From assembly GCA_025201765.1 (NCBI GenBank), contig MU623428.1, positions 91,363 through 155,362 of the forward strand: a stretch of DNA of 64,000 nucleotides, written 5' to 3'. Under the pieces are notes generated by a model, which saw only the letters and a program-made list of their open reading frames with translations, made no database searches and was not told the DNA's origin. The translations under genes and the position numbers were made by a program. This document shows positions 49,058-61,360 of the stretch, in pieces. This DNA comes from Daldinia sp. FL1419. Lineage: Eukaryota > Ascomycota > Sordariomycetes > Xylariales > Hypoxylaceae. Position 1 is the stretch's first letter; each line of letters opens with the position of its first letter.

Positions 49058-49769
49058 TGTTGTATATACGTAGAAAGTTCGAATGGGATTTACTGCGAGG
49101 TAAACTAATGGGTGATGAAAGAAATGAAATTGTGTAATGAATACGCGTCGCAGTGCGGCGAGGATCAACGAAATAATAAGTTAGTCAGTGGATGTTGATG
49201 ATAAATTAGTCAAAGAACCAATAACTTCGTTCCAAGTATAGTTCGTTCACCAGGTAAAATAAACTTCCCGTGGGAGACTTTTTTTTTTTAATCGACAGTT
49301 GCCCTAGAAGTTACCAGGCAAGAATATTTATGCCGGTTGCCTAAGGGACAATTCTTGGTGGTGGGGGAAAATACCTTTAGCATATAAGTCCAAAAAACGA
49401 AGCAGCAGTTACAACGAGGAATTGGACCTCCGGTCAGGGCCCAATGGGCAGTTTGTTTGGACCACCATAATAAACTTGCAAACACAGGGGTTCGAATCCC
49501 AACGGGTGCATTTCCAAATGATTATTTGTGGTTAAAGACGCATACGACGGAGAATTTAGTCACTTACCGGTTATATCTGTCCGGCTCTTTGATCATAGGT
49601 ACCAGGAGGAAGTGTATCCAAGGATGGTGGGATGACCAATTTTTTTTCGTACTTTATGAAGCCAAATATGATTCATTTTATTCCGCCTACGGCACAATCC
49701 CAAACCTCCTCAAATAACGCAATTAAGCTCTAGGATTCGGAAATAGTCATCAAGAACGTCCCTTTACAC
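49058..49769. other. Spacer with tRNA-like remnant
   Basis: No protein gene. A perfect Pol III B-box (GGTTCGAATCC) lies at 49489-49499 on the plus strand, preceded by a D-arm-like GGGCAGTTTGTTTGGACCA at 49446-49464. The acceptor and T stems do not pair properly, so it is a degenerate tRNA or tRNA-derived piece, not a working tRNA. Confidence 0.4.
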
Positions 49770-49777
49770 ATTTGGCT

Positions 49778-50326
49778 CAGCGACTTCGTCAAGCCAGTTA
49801 AAAGCCTGACCTGACCTGTACCTGACCTGACCTAGCCTGTACAGGTCTAATTTTTACAATATTTACCCAGGCTAGGCTTGAAATTTTTTTATCTGACAAG
49901 TAAAACATACAAATTGAGGCTATTCAAACCCTACTTCGGCATATATTTGAAGTATATCGTCGGTCCTTCAAAGGTAAATCTATTACGATATATTTGATAT
50001 TTAAGGGCTTTTTAACATTTTAACCCAATTGAAAAAAATATTAATCCTTTAAATAGAAATTAAGGGTTGCAAACGAATAAATATTAATAAAAATATGTAT
50101 TAAAGCTGGTTAAAATCGTATTTCTTGAGGTCACGATGATTCTTGGTGTTTTTGGTGGATATATATCACAATACGTACTGAATTTAACCAATTAGATTCT
50201 AGGGATTTTTACACCCGAAATTTCACCGATATCGATAAAGTTAATGCCTCAGGCTAAGCTCACGATACAGCCAGGTAAGCTCGAATTTCAAGAAGCCTGA
50301 CCTGACTTGAACTGACGAAGTCGCTG
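49778..50326. mobile_element. hAT-type MITE with 8-bp target-site duplication
   Basis: The ends are CAGCGACTTCGTCA at 49778-49791 and its inverted copy at 50313-50326. The same eight bases ATTTGGCT flank both sides (49770-49777 and 50327-50334). An 8-bp duplication and ends starting CAGCG fit the hAT superfamily. Subterminal CCTGACCTGA motifs occur in several copies near the left end and once, inverted relative to the end, near the right. The interior is AT-rich without an open frame, so it is non-autonomous. Confidence 0.85.
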
Positions 50327-50334
50327 ATTTGGCT

Positions 50335-51007
50335 ATTAATCTTAAATTAGGTATATGATACCCAAATAGATCAGTGCTTCAATACCAATCCCTCCACGAA
50401 GACGTGTGACCATCACCGGAGCTATAAATTATCTCCCGGTCCTACCTTTCGTGAACGTAATGTGAGGTAGGTAGTACCTAGTGGGGTATGCGGCAAGTCT
50501 AGCATCCACTCGGTTCCGATCAGGTGACAGTACCTCGCGGTTATACGGTCGCCTATAGAGACCCACCCTTCACCGCGTCCGCTTCTAATAAGAGTCTAAC
50601 TAGTGGTTTACCTGGGTAAATAAATAGTACAGACCCGGACTAGGTAAGTACATGTATGTACCTACCTTTTAAGGTAAATACGAACGAATATCTCGATTCA
50701 GGGGCAGAGTTTCTTGGTTATTGAATCTTTAGGATGGTGTGTTAGACATCTTGATTTTAGAGTCTAGAGCTTAGGAAGTACAATAAAATTATCAATTACT
50801 AAAATACCGGCATACCCTGCAGGAGCTATAGGGCTCATTTCCAGTATGGCTGGAACTTATTGACTTGTGAGAATGCAGGTACCTGCGGTAGATCTGCGGT
50901 ATCCAGCTGTGGGTAAACCTTACTAGCCTGAAGAAACCTTTGAAGCAAATCCATATCGGGATTTTAATCTTTCAATTGACCATTTCTCGACTTAATTCTG
51001 GATAAAG
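50335..51007. other. Spacer
   Basis: TAGGTAGGTAG motifs near 50465-50475 and 50655-50668. The expected missing half of the adjacent P450 relic is not found here. Confidence 0.5.
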
Positions 51008-51793
51008 CTACTCCCGCCATGCTGGTCGGCGCTCGTTTCTGGCGCGTAAAAATAGGGCTGTGATATACCAATCTCTCAAGTTTTGGAATCGAAGACCATC
51101 TCCCCAATGGTTAAAGCGATCACGGACCAGTTGGATTGAGCCGTTCACATCACCTTCGGTCCGCAGACATCGAAGTGGCTCGCCAAAAGAAAACCGTCTA
51201 GCCGCATCCATGGTATACCAAAGGATTGTTGAGGAGAGGTCGATGGTTTCCTTCTTGCTCATAAGATCCATCAGCTCTTCGATTGTCATATCAATCCACC
51301 TTTCGTAGTCCAGCACGGGGGTAGGCGTGAAGGCATTGGCTACCGATCGGCGCAATGCGCCATGGCGAGTCTCGTCAGATGTGCTCACTAGTCTCGGTAC
51401 CTCCTTGCCATTCTGTATTCTTATGAGAACTTTGTACGAATCAGCCTACTCACATGATTAGTAAGAACATGGTAGATGATAGGTAAAGATGTTTCCGAGG
51501 TTCTTTTACCGTGATGAACCCCACTCGGCTTCCATAAACAATATTTATAACCTCCGGGTCACTAATACTAAATAATGCTACGCACGCCATAACCAACTAT
51601 CGGTCCATATTGGGCGTGAAGATTTAAAATTTTCTCTTAATTTTCCGCGGTACTGATAATAAGCCCTCCTCAGATCCGTGCACCCCGCGAGGACCGGCCC
51701 CGGCACCTTGCTGAGTTTTGACCAATTGCGAAGAAGGTGGACAAAGACCAAAAATAGGGCAAAGGTCGTTGATGATAAGAACGGGTAAGTCAT
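51008..51793 (-). pseudogene. Truncated, frameshifted cytochrome P450 relic
   Basis: On the minus strand the fragments follow the order of a fungal P450 of the pisatin-demethylase style. There is an N-terminal membrane anchor with KVPGPVLAGCTDLRRAYYQY, then LHAQYGPI in a second frame, then FSISDPEVINIVYGSRVGF in another. The last fragment is STSDETRHGALRRSVANAF through helix C-E-like sequence. Stops and frame changes separate the fragments. The sequence ends before the I-helix; no ExxR and no haem-binding Cys motif are present downstream. It cannot encode an active P450. Confidence 0.8.
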
Positions 51794-54700
51794 GTTAATG
51801 CTAGACTGACAATAGAAGACAGAGGGGAGACACGTATCTGAACAGGAGGACTAAGTGGCGAGAGCAAATATTTATATTTATTATATTTTTTCCTTTTTTT
51901 TACCCCCCCCCCCCCCCCCCAAAAAAAAAGAACCCTTTTTTATGATAGACCTAGAAATGATTTGCGCGCCCGCTCTAACCCTTGTCTCTGGCTTTCCACA
52001 GCCCACGAGTATTCATTTGTAACCTGGTGCCTTACCATGAGGCGATATATCACTCTTCTCAACAATTATTGGTGGGTGCCCAGATCGCCATGGTGTCTCT
52101 GAGCAACGAATAGGTTTTAACGGTCTCCTACTTACCTAGGCATCACGATACCTCCACGTATTACCTACCCCAGGAAGAGTGCCCATAGCATATAAGCTTC
52201 CGATATCTGTGTATGCACAATGCGCTTCAACCATTTCTCCTAGTCTCATCGTAACCTCTCCCAATCATTTTTCCTCCATTTCTCATATTTCTCCACCATT
52301 TTATGAAAATACCTAGGTTAGCACTACAGTAAATACTATCCGAGTTTATAGGCTAGCGCCCTCACTAAACTCCGACTTCTCTCGGAGCTTTATGTGTATT
52401 GCCTGCGTAGGGTCATAATTAGATTCTAATATAGGAGGCATTAGTATCCTTTGCAAAGTAACCAATACCACCCAGTTGATTTCGTCAGCTACACGCCATA
52501 TTGAGTACCTAATATTTGCTAGTGCCTACCCCTATCTAGATCAAAGGGTGCTATGATCTCTCTTTGCAAGCCACCAGGGGCTAAGCGTCTATCCAAAGGT
52601 TCCATCTATTTAACTGATGGGACTATAGTCCTAGATCATAATGGAAATCCATGATGTTATCCATAGACATTTATGGAATGCCCAAATGTCTGTGCTTACA
52701 ATATACTACCGAGTCTGATATCTCTCTGAATTGATTTGCACTACGCGACCGACTAAATCGACACGCGGTTGCAAAATCAGACTGGATAACCTAGCCTTAT
52801 CCGCCGGCCTGATCCAAATATGATCCCATCTTAACCCAAACATCAAAGTCTGCGAGGTAGTAGATCTGACTCGCCGGCCTTACCTATCCTATTACTATGA
52901 CGGTAATGTGAATAGGCAGTGTATATCTACGTACTATTTAATATCAATTTATGCACCATGCCTGTTTTACGCCTGTGACTTATGCGGTGGTCGGTTCTGA
53001 TTAGTAAATATATCGATGGAAGCGTAGATAAGTAGGCTGTTCTAAAAGGAATCAAGAAGGAGCGAGCGCAACAAGCTTGAGCAGATCGCCTTATGTAGGC
53101 GCTCCCCACGGCGTGATATAGGTCAAATACCAAGCGTCTGTCATTCTTTAGGTATTGCTTACTTTACAGGAGCGAAGATCGCAGTGCTGTAAGTCAAGTC
53201 GTGATACACATGACCACGGGCACCCCGATATATATAATACATCTACAAAATTTGATGCGTCATACCATTTCTTTCCACAGTTTGATAGGTATTTTCTGGT
53301 GCTGTCTCTCGTTAGGGTGAATTTAGGGATCCTCGAACTTTTATAAGCATAATATCTGAACCATTGATATTAAATTTAAAAAGAGTGAAAGTAGGAAGAG
53401 AAGTATAACAAAAAACCTGAAAATGAATGGAATTTCCTTTCTAAATAATAAAATTATGATTCATCAGAAATTTATTTCATTGGCGAGCTCAAGACAAAGG
53501 CTACCAAGTAGTAAGTGATCAAAGTGAAAAACGGCATGTCCCAGGGTTGGTAAACGACTTACATCATATTGATAAAGCATTTTTCAGAAATTCTGGTCGA
53601 TAGGCTATGTACCTAGGTAGGTACCTATTGGATCTTAGCATTCATAATATATCAAAAGACTTGGTGAAATTAGATCAGCGAAGTTCCCAAGGTGTATTTC
53701 CTGAGCATCTGTACCTACTTCTTGGATGGACGGGTACCATATAGGTACCGTGGACTTCTACTTGTACACATTGCTATACCAACATGGATCAATCAACCGC
53801 AGGTATACCTACATCTTACACGCTCGCCATAGGTTTAATATCGTTTAGAAATGGGTTTTATGATAGGTCTACCAATAGATACTCAAGGTACATGCAGCTA
53901 TACATTCTCGTCTAAGCTCAGGTGCATGCAGCTAATCACGTACCCACGGTGCTTTCTATCAGGCAAAAGCACCCTCCCCTTAAAGGTGCGTGTATGATGT
54001 ATGTATCGCAGCTAGCAGCACCTTCCATGATTGTGGGGGAATACAATCTTTGTATGTAAGGTACCTTCCCTTTTCCTTTTTAGACATCTATTTACATGTA
54101 CCTAGATATGATGTATGTACCTACCTACCTTAAGTACCAACGTAATGTACCCTCTATACCTCGCACATACACCATACATGCCTAGCCATACAGGTACCCA
54201 AATAGGCAACAATCCAGAACAGGCACTAGAAGGACGTCACTTCCTCGAAAGTCGCCGTTGCCCTGGCACATTACTATAGTCACGACAACTGCGACTTCCT
54301 CAACTCACGAAATGACTAAGGTTCCTGCCCCAACGCAAGGCTCAAGGCTAATTTTTCAAGCCAGGCATCCAATCACAAATTTTCATGCCTTCCAAAATGA
54401 TTAAGTACATACCACATGCACCAAGCAGGATTTGGCAGCCGCATTCTTTTCCTATAAAGTCGGTATTCATCACAGCCTTTCTTTTACACATTGAACTTTC
54501 CGGATCTTACATCTCATAAAAACAAACCCTCCGTTCAAGCCATAACGCGCCTTTTACTATAGGCGCGGAACACCTTCCTTGTAACATTGTTTGTTTTCAT
54601 TCTCTACCCCTTTCCCATTTAACACTTTCTCTCACAATCATTCTTTATTGATCACTGCCGCCGATGCTCCTGTTGTTTCGTCGTCAAGCAGTCACGCAAT

Positions 54701-55031
54701 AAATTTCTTCAACCTTTCTATTTGCCCGACTAGCACTGGATAACCGGGTTGCTCACGGTTACCTGGTGCAATATATTGGCCTGTCAAAACTTAGTCGTTT
54801 CGGCTTAGCTTCCAACCATATTTTGATCAAGCCAAGGCCAGAGCATTACAATTCTACTATTGTGGCTCCAGGTCCCATTTTACAATTGCGTTACTCTGGA
54901 AATCGCGTTACTTTTAACAATCATAGTCTTTCTGCCAAAAAAAAAAAAGAAAATACAGGGTCGCCGATAGCCCTGTCCCGTCAAATATACTTTACTCATT
55001 TAGTAATCTAAATTCACATCCTTTCGACAAG
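51794..55031. other. 3.2-kb gene-free region with homopolymer block
   Basis: Contains consecutive homopolymer runs (T, then 18 C at 51903-51920, then 9 A at 51921-51929). TAGGTAGG/GTACCTAGG clusters lie at about 53608-53626 and 54093-54130. No supportable gene; the last 500 bases are pyrimidine-rich and serve as promoter/leader of the Snf2 gene. Confidence 0.5.
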
Positions 55032-57863
55032 ATGGAATCTGGGTGCTATCAGCCTCCTGAAGGTAAGACACAACTTGATCCCTTACCCCTACTTCCCTCT
55101 TCCTCTTTAACAGCATATGTACCTATACATTACATATTGCAGGTAACAGTCTGTTCCGTCTGTTCAAGAGTAGGATGGATTTGAACCTGTTCTCGACTTT
55201 CCACGGAGGTTTCACCCCCCGGTTCATTTTACGTTAAAAAATATTAAGGTTCTTTTGTCTGAAGAGGTCTAACTAATTTCTCTTACCTATTATCTAGCTC
55301 CCCATCAGGATACTGATGTTTCTATGACTGATGGCTTTAACCATCCTGGCGATTCTCCCCAAGAGTTTCCAGATGCCGGTCACCAACCCCCCGCAAAGCG
55401 CCGGTTGGACGAGTTCCTCGAGTCGTCAAAGGATGACTCAGCTCCGGCTAGCAAACATCAACAACCCATTGTGATTTCATCTAGTCCCGAGCCGACAGCG
55501 CCGTTTGTTAAAGCAGAATCACCAGAGGCGCCGGAAATCCGGGACTCCGATCCTGAAAGCTCAACCGATGGTGATTTTTCTGAAGATATAGCCATGATTG
55601 ATAGAACCTCCCTTGCCAATATCAAACAGGATATCAAAGGGCCCCTTTCCAACAACCAGCTAGCCACTATTCCAAAGAAACCTGAAAGCGCTCTAGATGG
55701 TTTGCGATATCCCCTGTACCCGCATCAGTCAACAGGACTAGAATGGATGAAGAAAATGGAACGCGATCAGAAGAAACGAGGCGGTATACTTGCTGATGAC
55801 ATGGGGCTTGGTAAGACACTTTCGACTATCGCACTTATGATTAGTCGTGACGATGAACCACAACCTTGGTCCAATGTGAAAGTAAGTATTTTTCGAGTTT
55901 AAATATGAGCTGTGCTAACAGTTGTAGACCAACCTTATTATCGCCCCGGTATCATTGCTGAAGCAATGGGAACGAGAGATTAAGCAAAAGCTCCTACCAG
56001 GACACCAACTCGAAGTATTTTCAAAGCATTCGAAAAAGGCTGATTATTATTTTCTTCGCAATTATGACGTTGTACTAACCAGCTACGGGATGCTCGTGTC
56101 CGAATCCAAAAGGATGCAACAGTACATCAACCAGGCGACAAGACGAGGACGTGAGATTAACGACGGCCACCTAGCCGAGCTCTGTCCGCTTCTAAGTCCA
56201 AGAAGCATATTTTACCGCGTTATCCTTGATGAAGCACAATGCATAAAGAATCACAAAGCCCAGGTTTCAACGGTTGTTTGCCGTCTTCAGGCCAAGTACC
56301 GCTGGTGCTTGACAGGAACACCAATGCAGAATGGCCCCATTGAACTTGCATCTCTTATACGATTCTTACAGATCGAGCCGTATTGTCATATTGATAAATT
56401 CAAGAGAGTAAGTTTCTTCTCTGTGAGAAGTTAAATGTCCAACTAACTGTATTGTGTAGGCGTTCAAGTCGTTGCAGCCACAGTCCAAAGGTGAATCTGC
56501 ATATAACCCGGCCGAAATGAAAGAGTTGCAAAACCTCCTTCACTCCATCCTGCTTCGGCGAACCAAGAAGTCCGAGATTAACGGAAAACCTATCATCCAG
56601 CTGAAGGAAAAGATAGAGGTCATTGATCATGTGGTTTTTGACCCTGATCAGCAGGAATTTTACCAAGTCCTTGAGAAGAGCGCCCGTGTGCAGTTTGGCA
56701 AGTATCTCAAGGCCGGTTCGGTTGGGAAGCATTATGGAAAAATATTGGTGCTTCTGCTTCGCTTACGTCAGGCTTGCTGTCACCCGTATTTGCATCTCGC
56801 CGATTTGGAAATAGAAGTTGGTGTCAGTGGTGCTGAGGCTCAAAAGGCCGCACAGATCTTACCCCCGGAAAAGGTGGAGTGTATCCAGGGAACTCAGGCA
56901 TTTAAATGTTCGGTATGCTCCGATCTCGTCCAACGACCTTCCATCATGTGCCCCTGCGGAGATCTATTTTGTTCAGATTGTGCTGGAAGATTCATGGATA
57001 CAGTGGAGCGAAATGAAGCTCGCGCGATTGAGAAAAGCGCAGAATGCCCTGCATGCCACAGCCAGGGTAGCCCCACAATGATCAAGTTTGGATCGTTTTT
57101 AACCTTTTGCCAAACTAAACAGCTAGGTGTTGGGGGAGAGGTTAAACTCGAGGATGAGGGCGAGGTCAAACTTAAGGATGACAATGACGATGATACGACC
57201 GACGATTCCGATAGCGACCCCGAAGATGAAATCAATCCCGACGAGCTTTTGAGCCTATGTCGGCAGGCAAGAAATAGTCAACAGGCTCATGACAAATACA
57301 TGGCAACTCTACGTGCAATGTGGCAGCCGTCAGCTAAGGTAACCAAATGCTGTGAGCTCATTTCGAACATTCTGGAAACCACAAATGAGAAAATCATCGT
57401 TTTCTCTCAGTGGACTGTTTTCCTTGATATTATTCAAATCGCGATCGAGGATCAGCTCAAGCTTCAGATTTGTCGCTACGACGGTAGTATGTCAGCCACC
57501 AAACGTGACGATACGGTCACCGAATTCATGGAGAACCCTAATAAGAGGGTTATCTTGGTGTCACTTAAGGCCGGAAATGCTGGTCTCAATCTGACTGTAG
57601 CCTCTCAAGTTTTCATTATGGATCCATTCTGGAATCCGTACGTTGAGAATCAGGCCGTTGACCGTGCATACCGTATTGGCCAGCAGCGAGATGTTACTGT
57701 CCACAGAATGCTGGTTGCGGGAACCGTAGAAGACCGAATCATGGCTACTCAAGAAAAGAAGCGCCGAATAGTCGAAAGCGCCCTGGAGGGAGAGAATATA
57801 GCCAAGGAAATGGGCGGGCTTGGTACAGACGAACTCAAGTTCCTGTTTGATGCAGGCTCCTAA
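55032..57863 (+). CDS. Snf2-family translocase with RING finger (ULS1/RIS1-like)
   Basis: DNA-dependent ATPase of the Rad5/Rad16/Uls1 branch; yeast Uls1 acts on SUMO-modified proteins and as a chromatin translocase. Exons: 55032-55062, 55298-55881, 55928-56407 and 56460-57863, giving 832 residues. A SUMO-interaction-like motif PIVISSSPE is at residues 67-75. Snf2 motifs: DDMGLGKT (Lys183), DEAQ box at about 306-309 and LTGTPMQNG. The RING is inserted between the two helicase lobes at residues 515-564 ([17 protein letters not shown]). Helicase-C motifs include [16 protein letters not shown] and [12 protein letters not shown]. In the RING the usual His of CGH is Asp533 (CGDLFC). The first intron is 235 bases and exon 1 codes only ten residues, so the N-terminus is the weakest part. 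Confidence 0.9.
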
Positions 57864-59325
57864 GTGCGCAGCCCTAAGAAAATTGACTAGCACGATATTG
57901 CAGCCCATCACTTATTGGTTTCTTTTTCCATAAATCATGGCCGAGTTTATTTCTCCTTTTTCACGCCTTTTCATCTCTTTCCAACGATTAGATGACTTTT
58001 GATGACATCCGGGTAGGAGTCTATTGCATTATCTCATGATGCATGCCTGCATAACTTTTGACTATATGGTCAATTTTCAGATTAGGAATCGTCGTGTGTA
58101 TACGACTTATAAAGGCGTTGCAATGGAAAGTGCTGAGGCGATACGGTCTAGCCAATCGCCTCCAAGAGAAGCATGAGAGATATTGATTTCGTACATAGGC
58201 AATCTTGCCTCACGGTAATAGCAGGAGATGGATGATTTGTTTGCATTAGGGGGGTGGTGTATGGGTGGACATTTCCGAAAAGGACTTTGCTATAGATGGC
58301 TTTTTTAACCGAGATGCTTGTACTCTAGTTTTCATCATGCCGATGCTCTAATAGTTAATAAGAATGAATGTGTGTCCTTCTACGGTCAATGCCCACTAAT
58401 ACTCATTACCGATGGTTTCCCTCAGAGGTAGGTAAGTGCTTAGAGGTAGGTACCTATATAGCTCACTATCGCTATAATACACCGAGATATCTTAACCTGA
58501 TTCAACTTAGGCTAGTTGGACAGTGACGGCTCGTGAGCTCCCAACGATAGCTACGTAAAGAATATCTCTGATGAACTACGGGGTTCGCCCAAATTCCTAA
58601 CTGACTATATCTGGATCGACTTGGGGCAGACGTAGAGGCAAAGAATACCTGCTTGCCTCGTATACCTGTACTACAAACATACAAGAGAAATAAATATTAC
58701 GGCGTGTCAGGAAAAGGTTGAAGAGACGCTGCTAGGGTTCTAGATACCTTGAGGAGGTTAAAGGCAAATATCACGACCTATACCCATCCAGGTATTTGTA
58801 GCTCCATGGTTCTATAAGCCTAGGTGATTTAGATTTTCTTACAGGGCAACGAAGTTTTTCTTATACTTCCCTTGCTTCGTGATCGTTCCCTCGTCAGCGA
58901 AATACGGTTGCTCATAAATATACACATTAGGAACACAGCCCCTCCGTTGCTGGGGGGTTGTCTAGAACAAACATACACGACATCATATACCCGTTGTAAT
59001 CTCTGCGACCTCGATTTAATCATTAGCTTTGTATTATCCGGCCTTGAGAATGGCCGGAGCTTGTAGCTATCTCCATACCCAGGATTTATATACGCCAAAC
59101 GCCAAACGTGCCTCTTAGCGCGATTCCAGGAATGCCTATTTTGGCATTGGAGCTTTTCTAGGAAAAGAAAGCGTCGATAGGCGGCTGGACCCAATTCGCC
59201 TAGAAAAGGGGTGATACCGTCATACCGAGGAGTTCGGCAGGAGGGAGATAGGGTTGCACAGAGGAACCAGCTTCGGTATGGGAATCTTCTGTAGAGCAGT
59301 CGCTATCAGGGACGTCGACTAATAT
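57864..59325. other. Convergent spacer
   Basis: About 1.5 kb between the 3' ends of the Snf2-RING gene and MED17. Small open frames of up to 121 codons on the minus strand lack support. A GAGGTAGGTACC motif lies near 58443-58454. Confidence 0.5.
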
Positions 59326-61360
59326 CTAGTCAGCCGCTTCGCCGCCTTGCTGTTGCGGATAACTTTGCATGACCTGGAGTACCGCGTCGATGATGCTGTC
59401 TCCTTTCTCGTCGCCATGATCCGCTCTCCATCTCGAGAAAATCTTAGCCGTACGCTTGCCTTCCTGCCATTGCCCATCGAGACTCAGGACCAACCGTCCG
59501 TCGCTATCCTTCACAATCTTGATCCGTGCCTCTCTACCGTCTCGGTCTCTTACGCCAGGGCCATTTGTCGTCTCAGTCCAGTATATATCGTCCCTGCCTA
59601 GCTTTTCCACAGCTGTAACAGCTAGGTGCTGTGCCAAGGCACGTGTCGTAGCTTGTTGGAGGTAATAGATGGCGTCTTTCGCACTTGGGTACATTTCACG
59701 GTTAGAGTCGGCGGGTGGGTAAATATCCGCCAAGGGGTTTTTTACTTCCTCTTTTGCGGAAGCGCCGTCTTTATCACCACCCACGGCGCCATTCGGCGAA
59801 GGAAACGGTGTTAGGGAGATAACCAAGTGAATCTGGGGATAAGGAAAGGCCATGATGCGGACCCGCCCAAATATTTTGGCTTCCGGCGTGACAGCCAGCT
59901 CGAAAGTAGAGTCCAGGCGATTGACAAGATAATGGATGAAATTAAGTTCGGATTTGGCATTCCGGCGAGATGGGCCGTTTTGAAGAAGTATAGGAGAGAG
60001 CAGTTGGGTAGTGAATTTGGAGGTGGCAGTAGGGATACCGGCCCGTCTTAATGTAAATACCAGATCGTCTAGGAAATCTGCCACGGCCTTGCAGTCCTTG
60101 AAATACTCAGTGTATGCAATTATTGCACGGAGGATAACATAAGGCTGTTGCATACGATTAAGTGGGAGTTGGGTCATGGTAGTGCGTCGGTAATAATTCA
60201 GTCGGTGTCCTTGGAATAATAGGAACTGCATGTAGATGTAGTATGCCGTACATGAACAATGCATGCTTGTCATGCTTTCGTTTGTGTTATCCGGTTCGCC
60301 AAGATCTTCGAGAGTAACTATAAGTTCCGTTTCCGAATCTTGCTTCCAAGTGATACTCGACGAATCCGAATAAACATCTGAAGACAATAAAATGCGAGCT
60401 TCCTTATTGATCTCATACCATAGCTCTTGGTGAAACGCTGTATTCCTGGCTTCGCGTACTCTGTCCTGTAGAGGTGCATCGTCGGGTATCCGTCGAGGTA
60501 AAGGTGACTGATCCACCACTACGCCTTTCTTCTTGAGGGTAAGGCGTATTCTCTGAGAGCCTCCACCGACACGGCCCAGTCCCAGACGTATAGTTCCGTC
60601 ACCGTTACGCCTTAGGGGTGCAATACTACTATCCCTAAATTCGGGCGCAGATTCAGCAAATCCAAAGCGGACGCCTAGCGTATGTTTTTCTTGTGGCATA
60701 GCACAAACAGCCCAGCCGCTTTGACTAACAGCCAGTACATCGGCCCAGTAACTCGTCTCCAGTTGCATTTCCTTCTCTAATTTCTCCGCGGTTGCCACGA
60801 CCGAGTCAACTATATTATTAACGCCCATGAGCCTCCAGCCCGTTGCGACAGATGAATCACCATGTCTTCGTTCATCGGTTATATTGGATTCGTTTAGTTT
60901 AGAAGCTCCTAAGGTGCCAATGCCGACTAGTTCGCGCAACTCTGGAGATAGCGTGGTCAAAGCCCTCGGCTCTTGTTTCGTAAGTAGGAGGGATACAAAA
61001 TCGAGACTCAATATAGCGGATTGATGCGCTACTCTATTCGGCCGACGTTAGTAAAAGTCTAATAATTAAAATCGACCTGTATCCTTGGGGCACTTACTCG
61101 ATATTCCTTAAGAATTCCTCTCGCGCAGTCACGACGGTCTTCGACTCGGTATCTTCGTCTTCCTCCTCCTCTGAAGATCCCTCGGCCTCGATATGGTTAT
61201 CCTCCTGAGCTGCAATCTCCTCGCGTAACTTGGCTTCCGTAACATTGCGAAAGCCACCACTCTGGGCGCTAATACGCGCGATGAATTCGCCGAGGTTCTT
61301 CGGTTTCTTGTCGCCTATAGGCCAAGGGCGGAGGGAGAAGGGTGAGTTTGAGGAGGCCAT
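59326..61360 (-). CDS. MED17: Mediator of RNA polymerase II transcription subunit 17
   Basis: Head-module scaffold of Mediator (Srb4 in yeast). Two exons (61360-61098 and 61033-59326) with a 64-base intron give 656 residues, the normal fungal size. Start: MASSNSPFSLRPWPIGDKKP, then LGEFIARISAQSGGFRNVTE, which is the conserved fungal opening. An acidic stretch (EGSSEEEEDEDTE) follows. After the intron, SLDFVSLLLTK and the coiled region are typical, as are ETSYWADVLAVSQSGWAVCA and VRFGFAESAPEFRD. The C-terminal half is the usual helical part ending near SIIDAVLQVMQSYPQQ. Confidence 0.92.
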
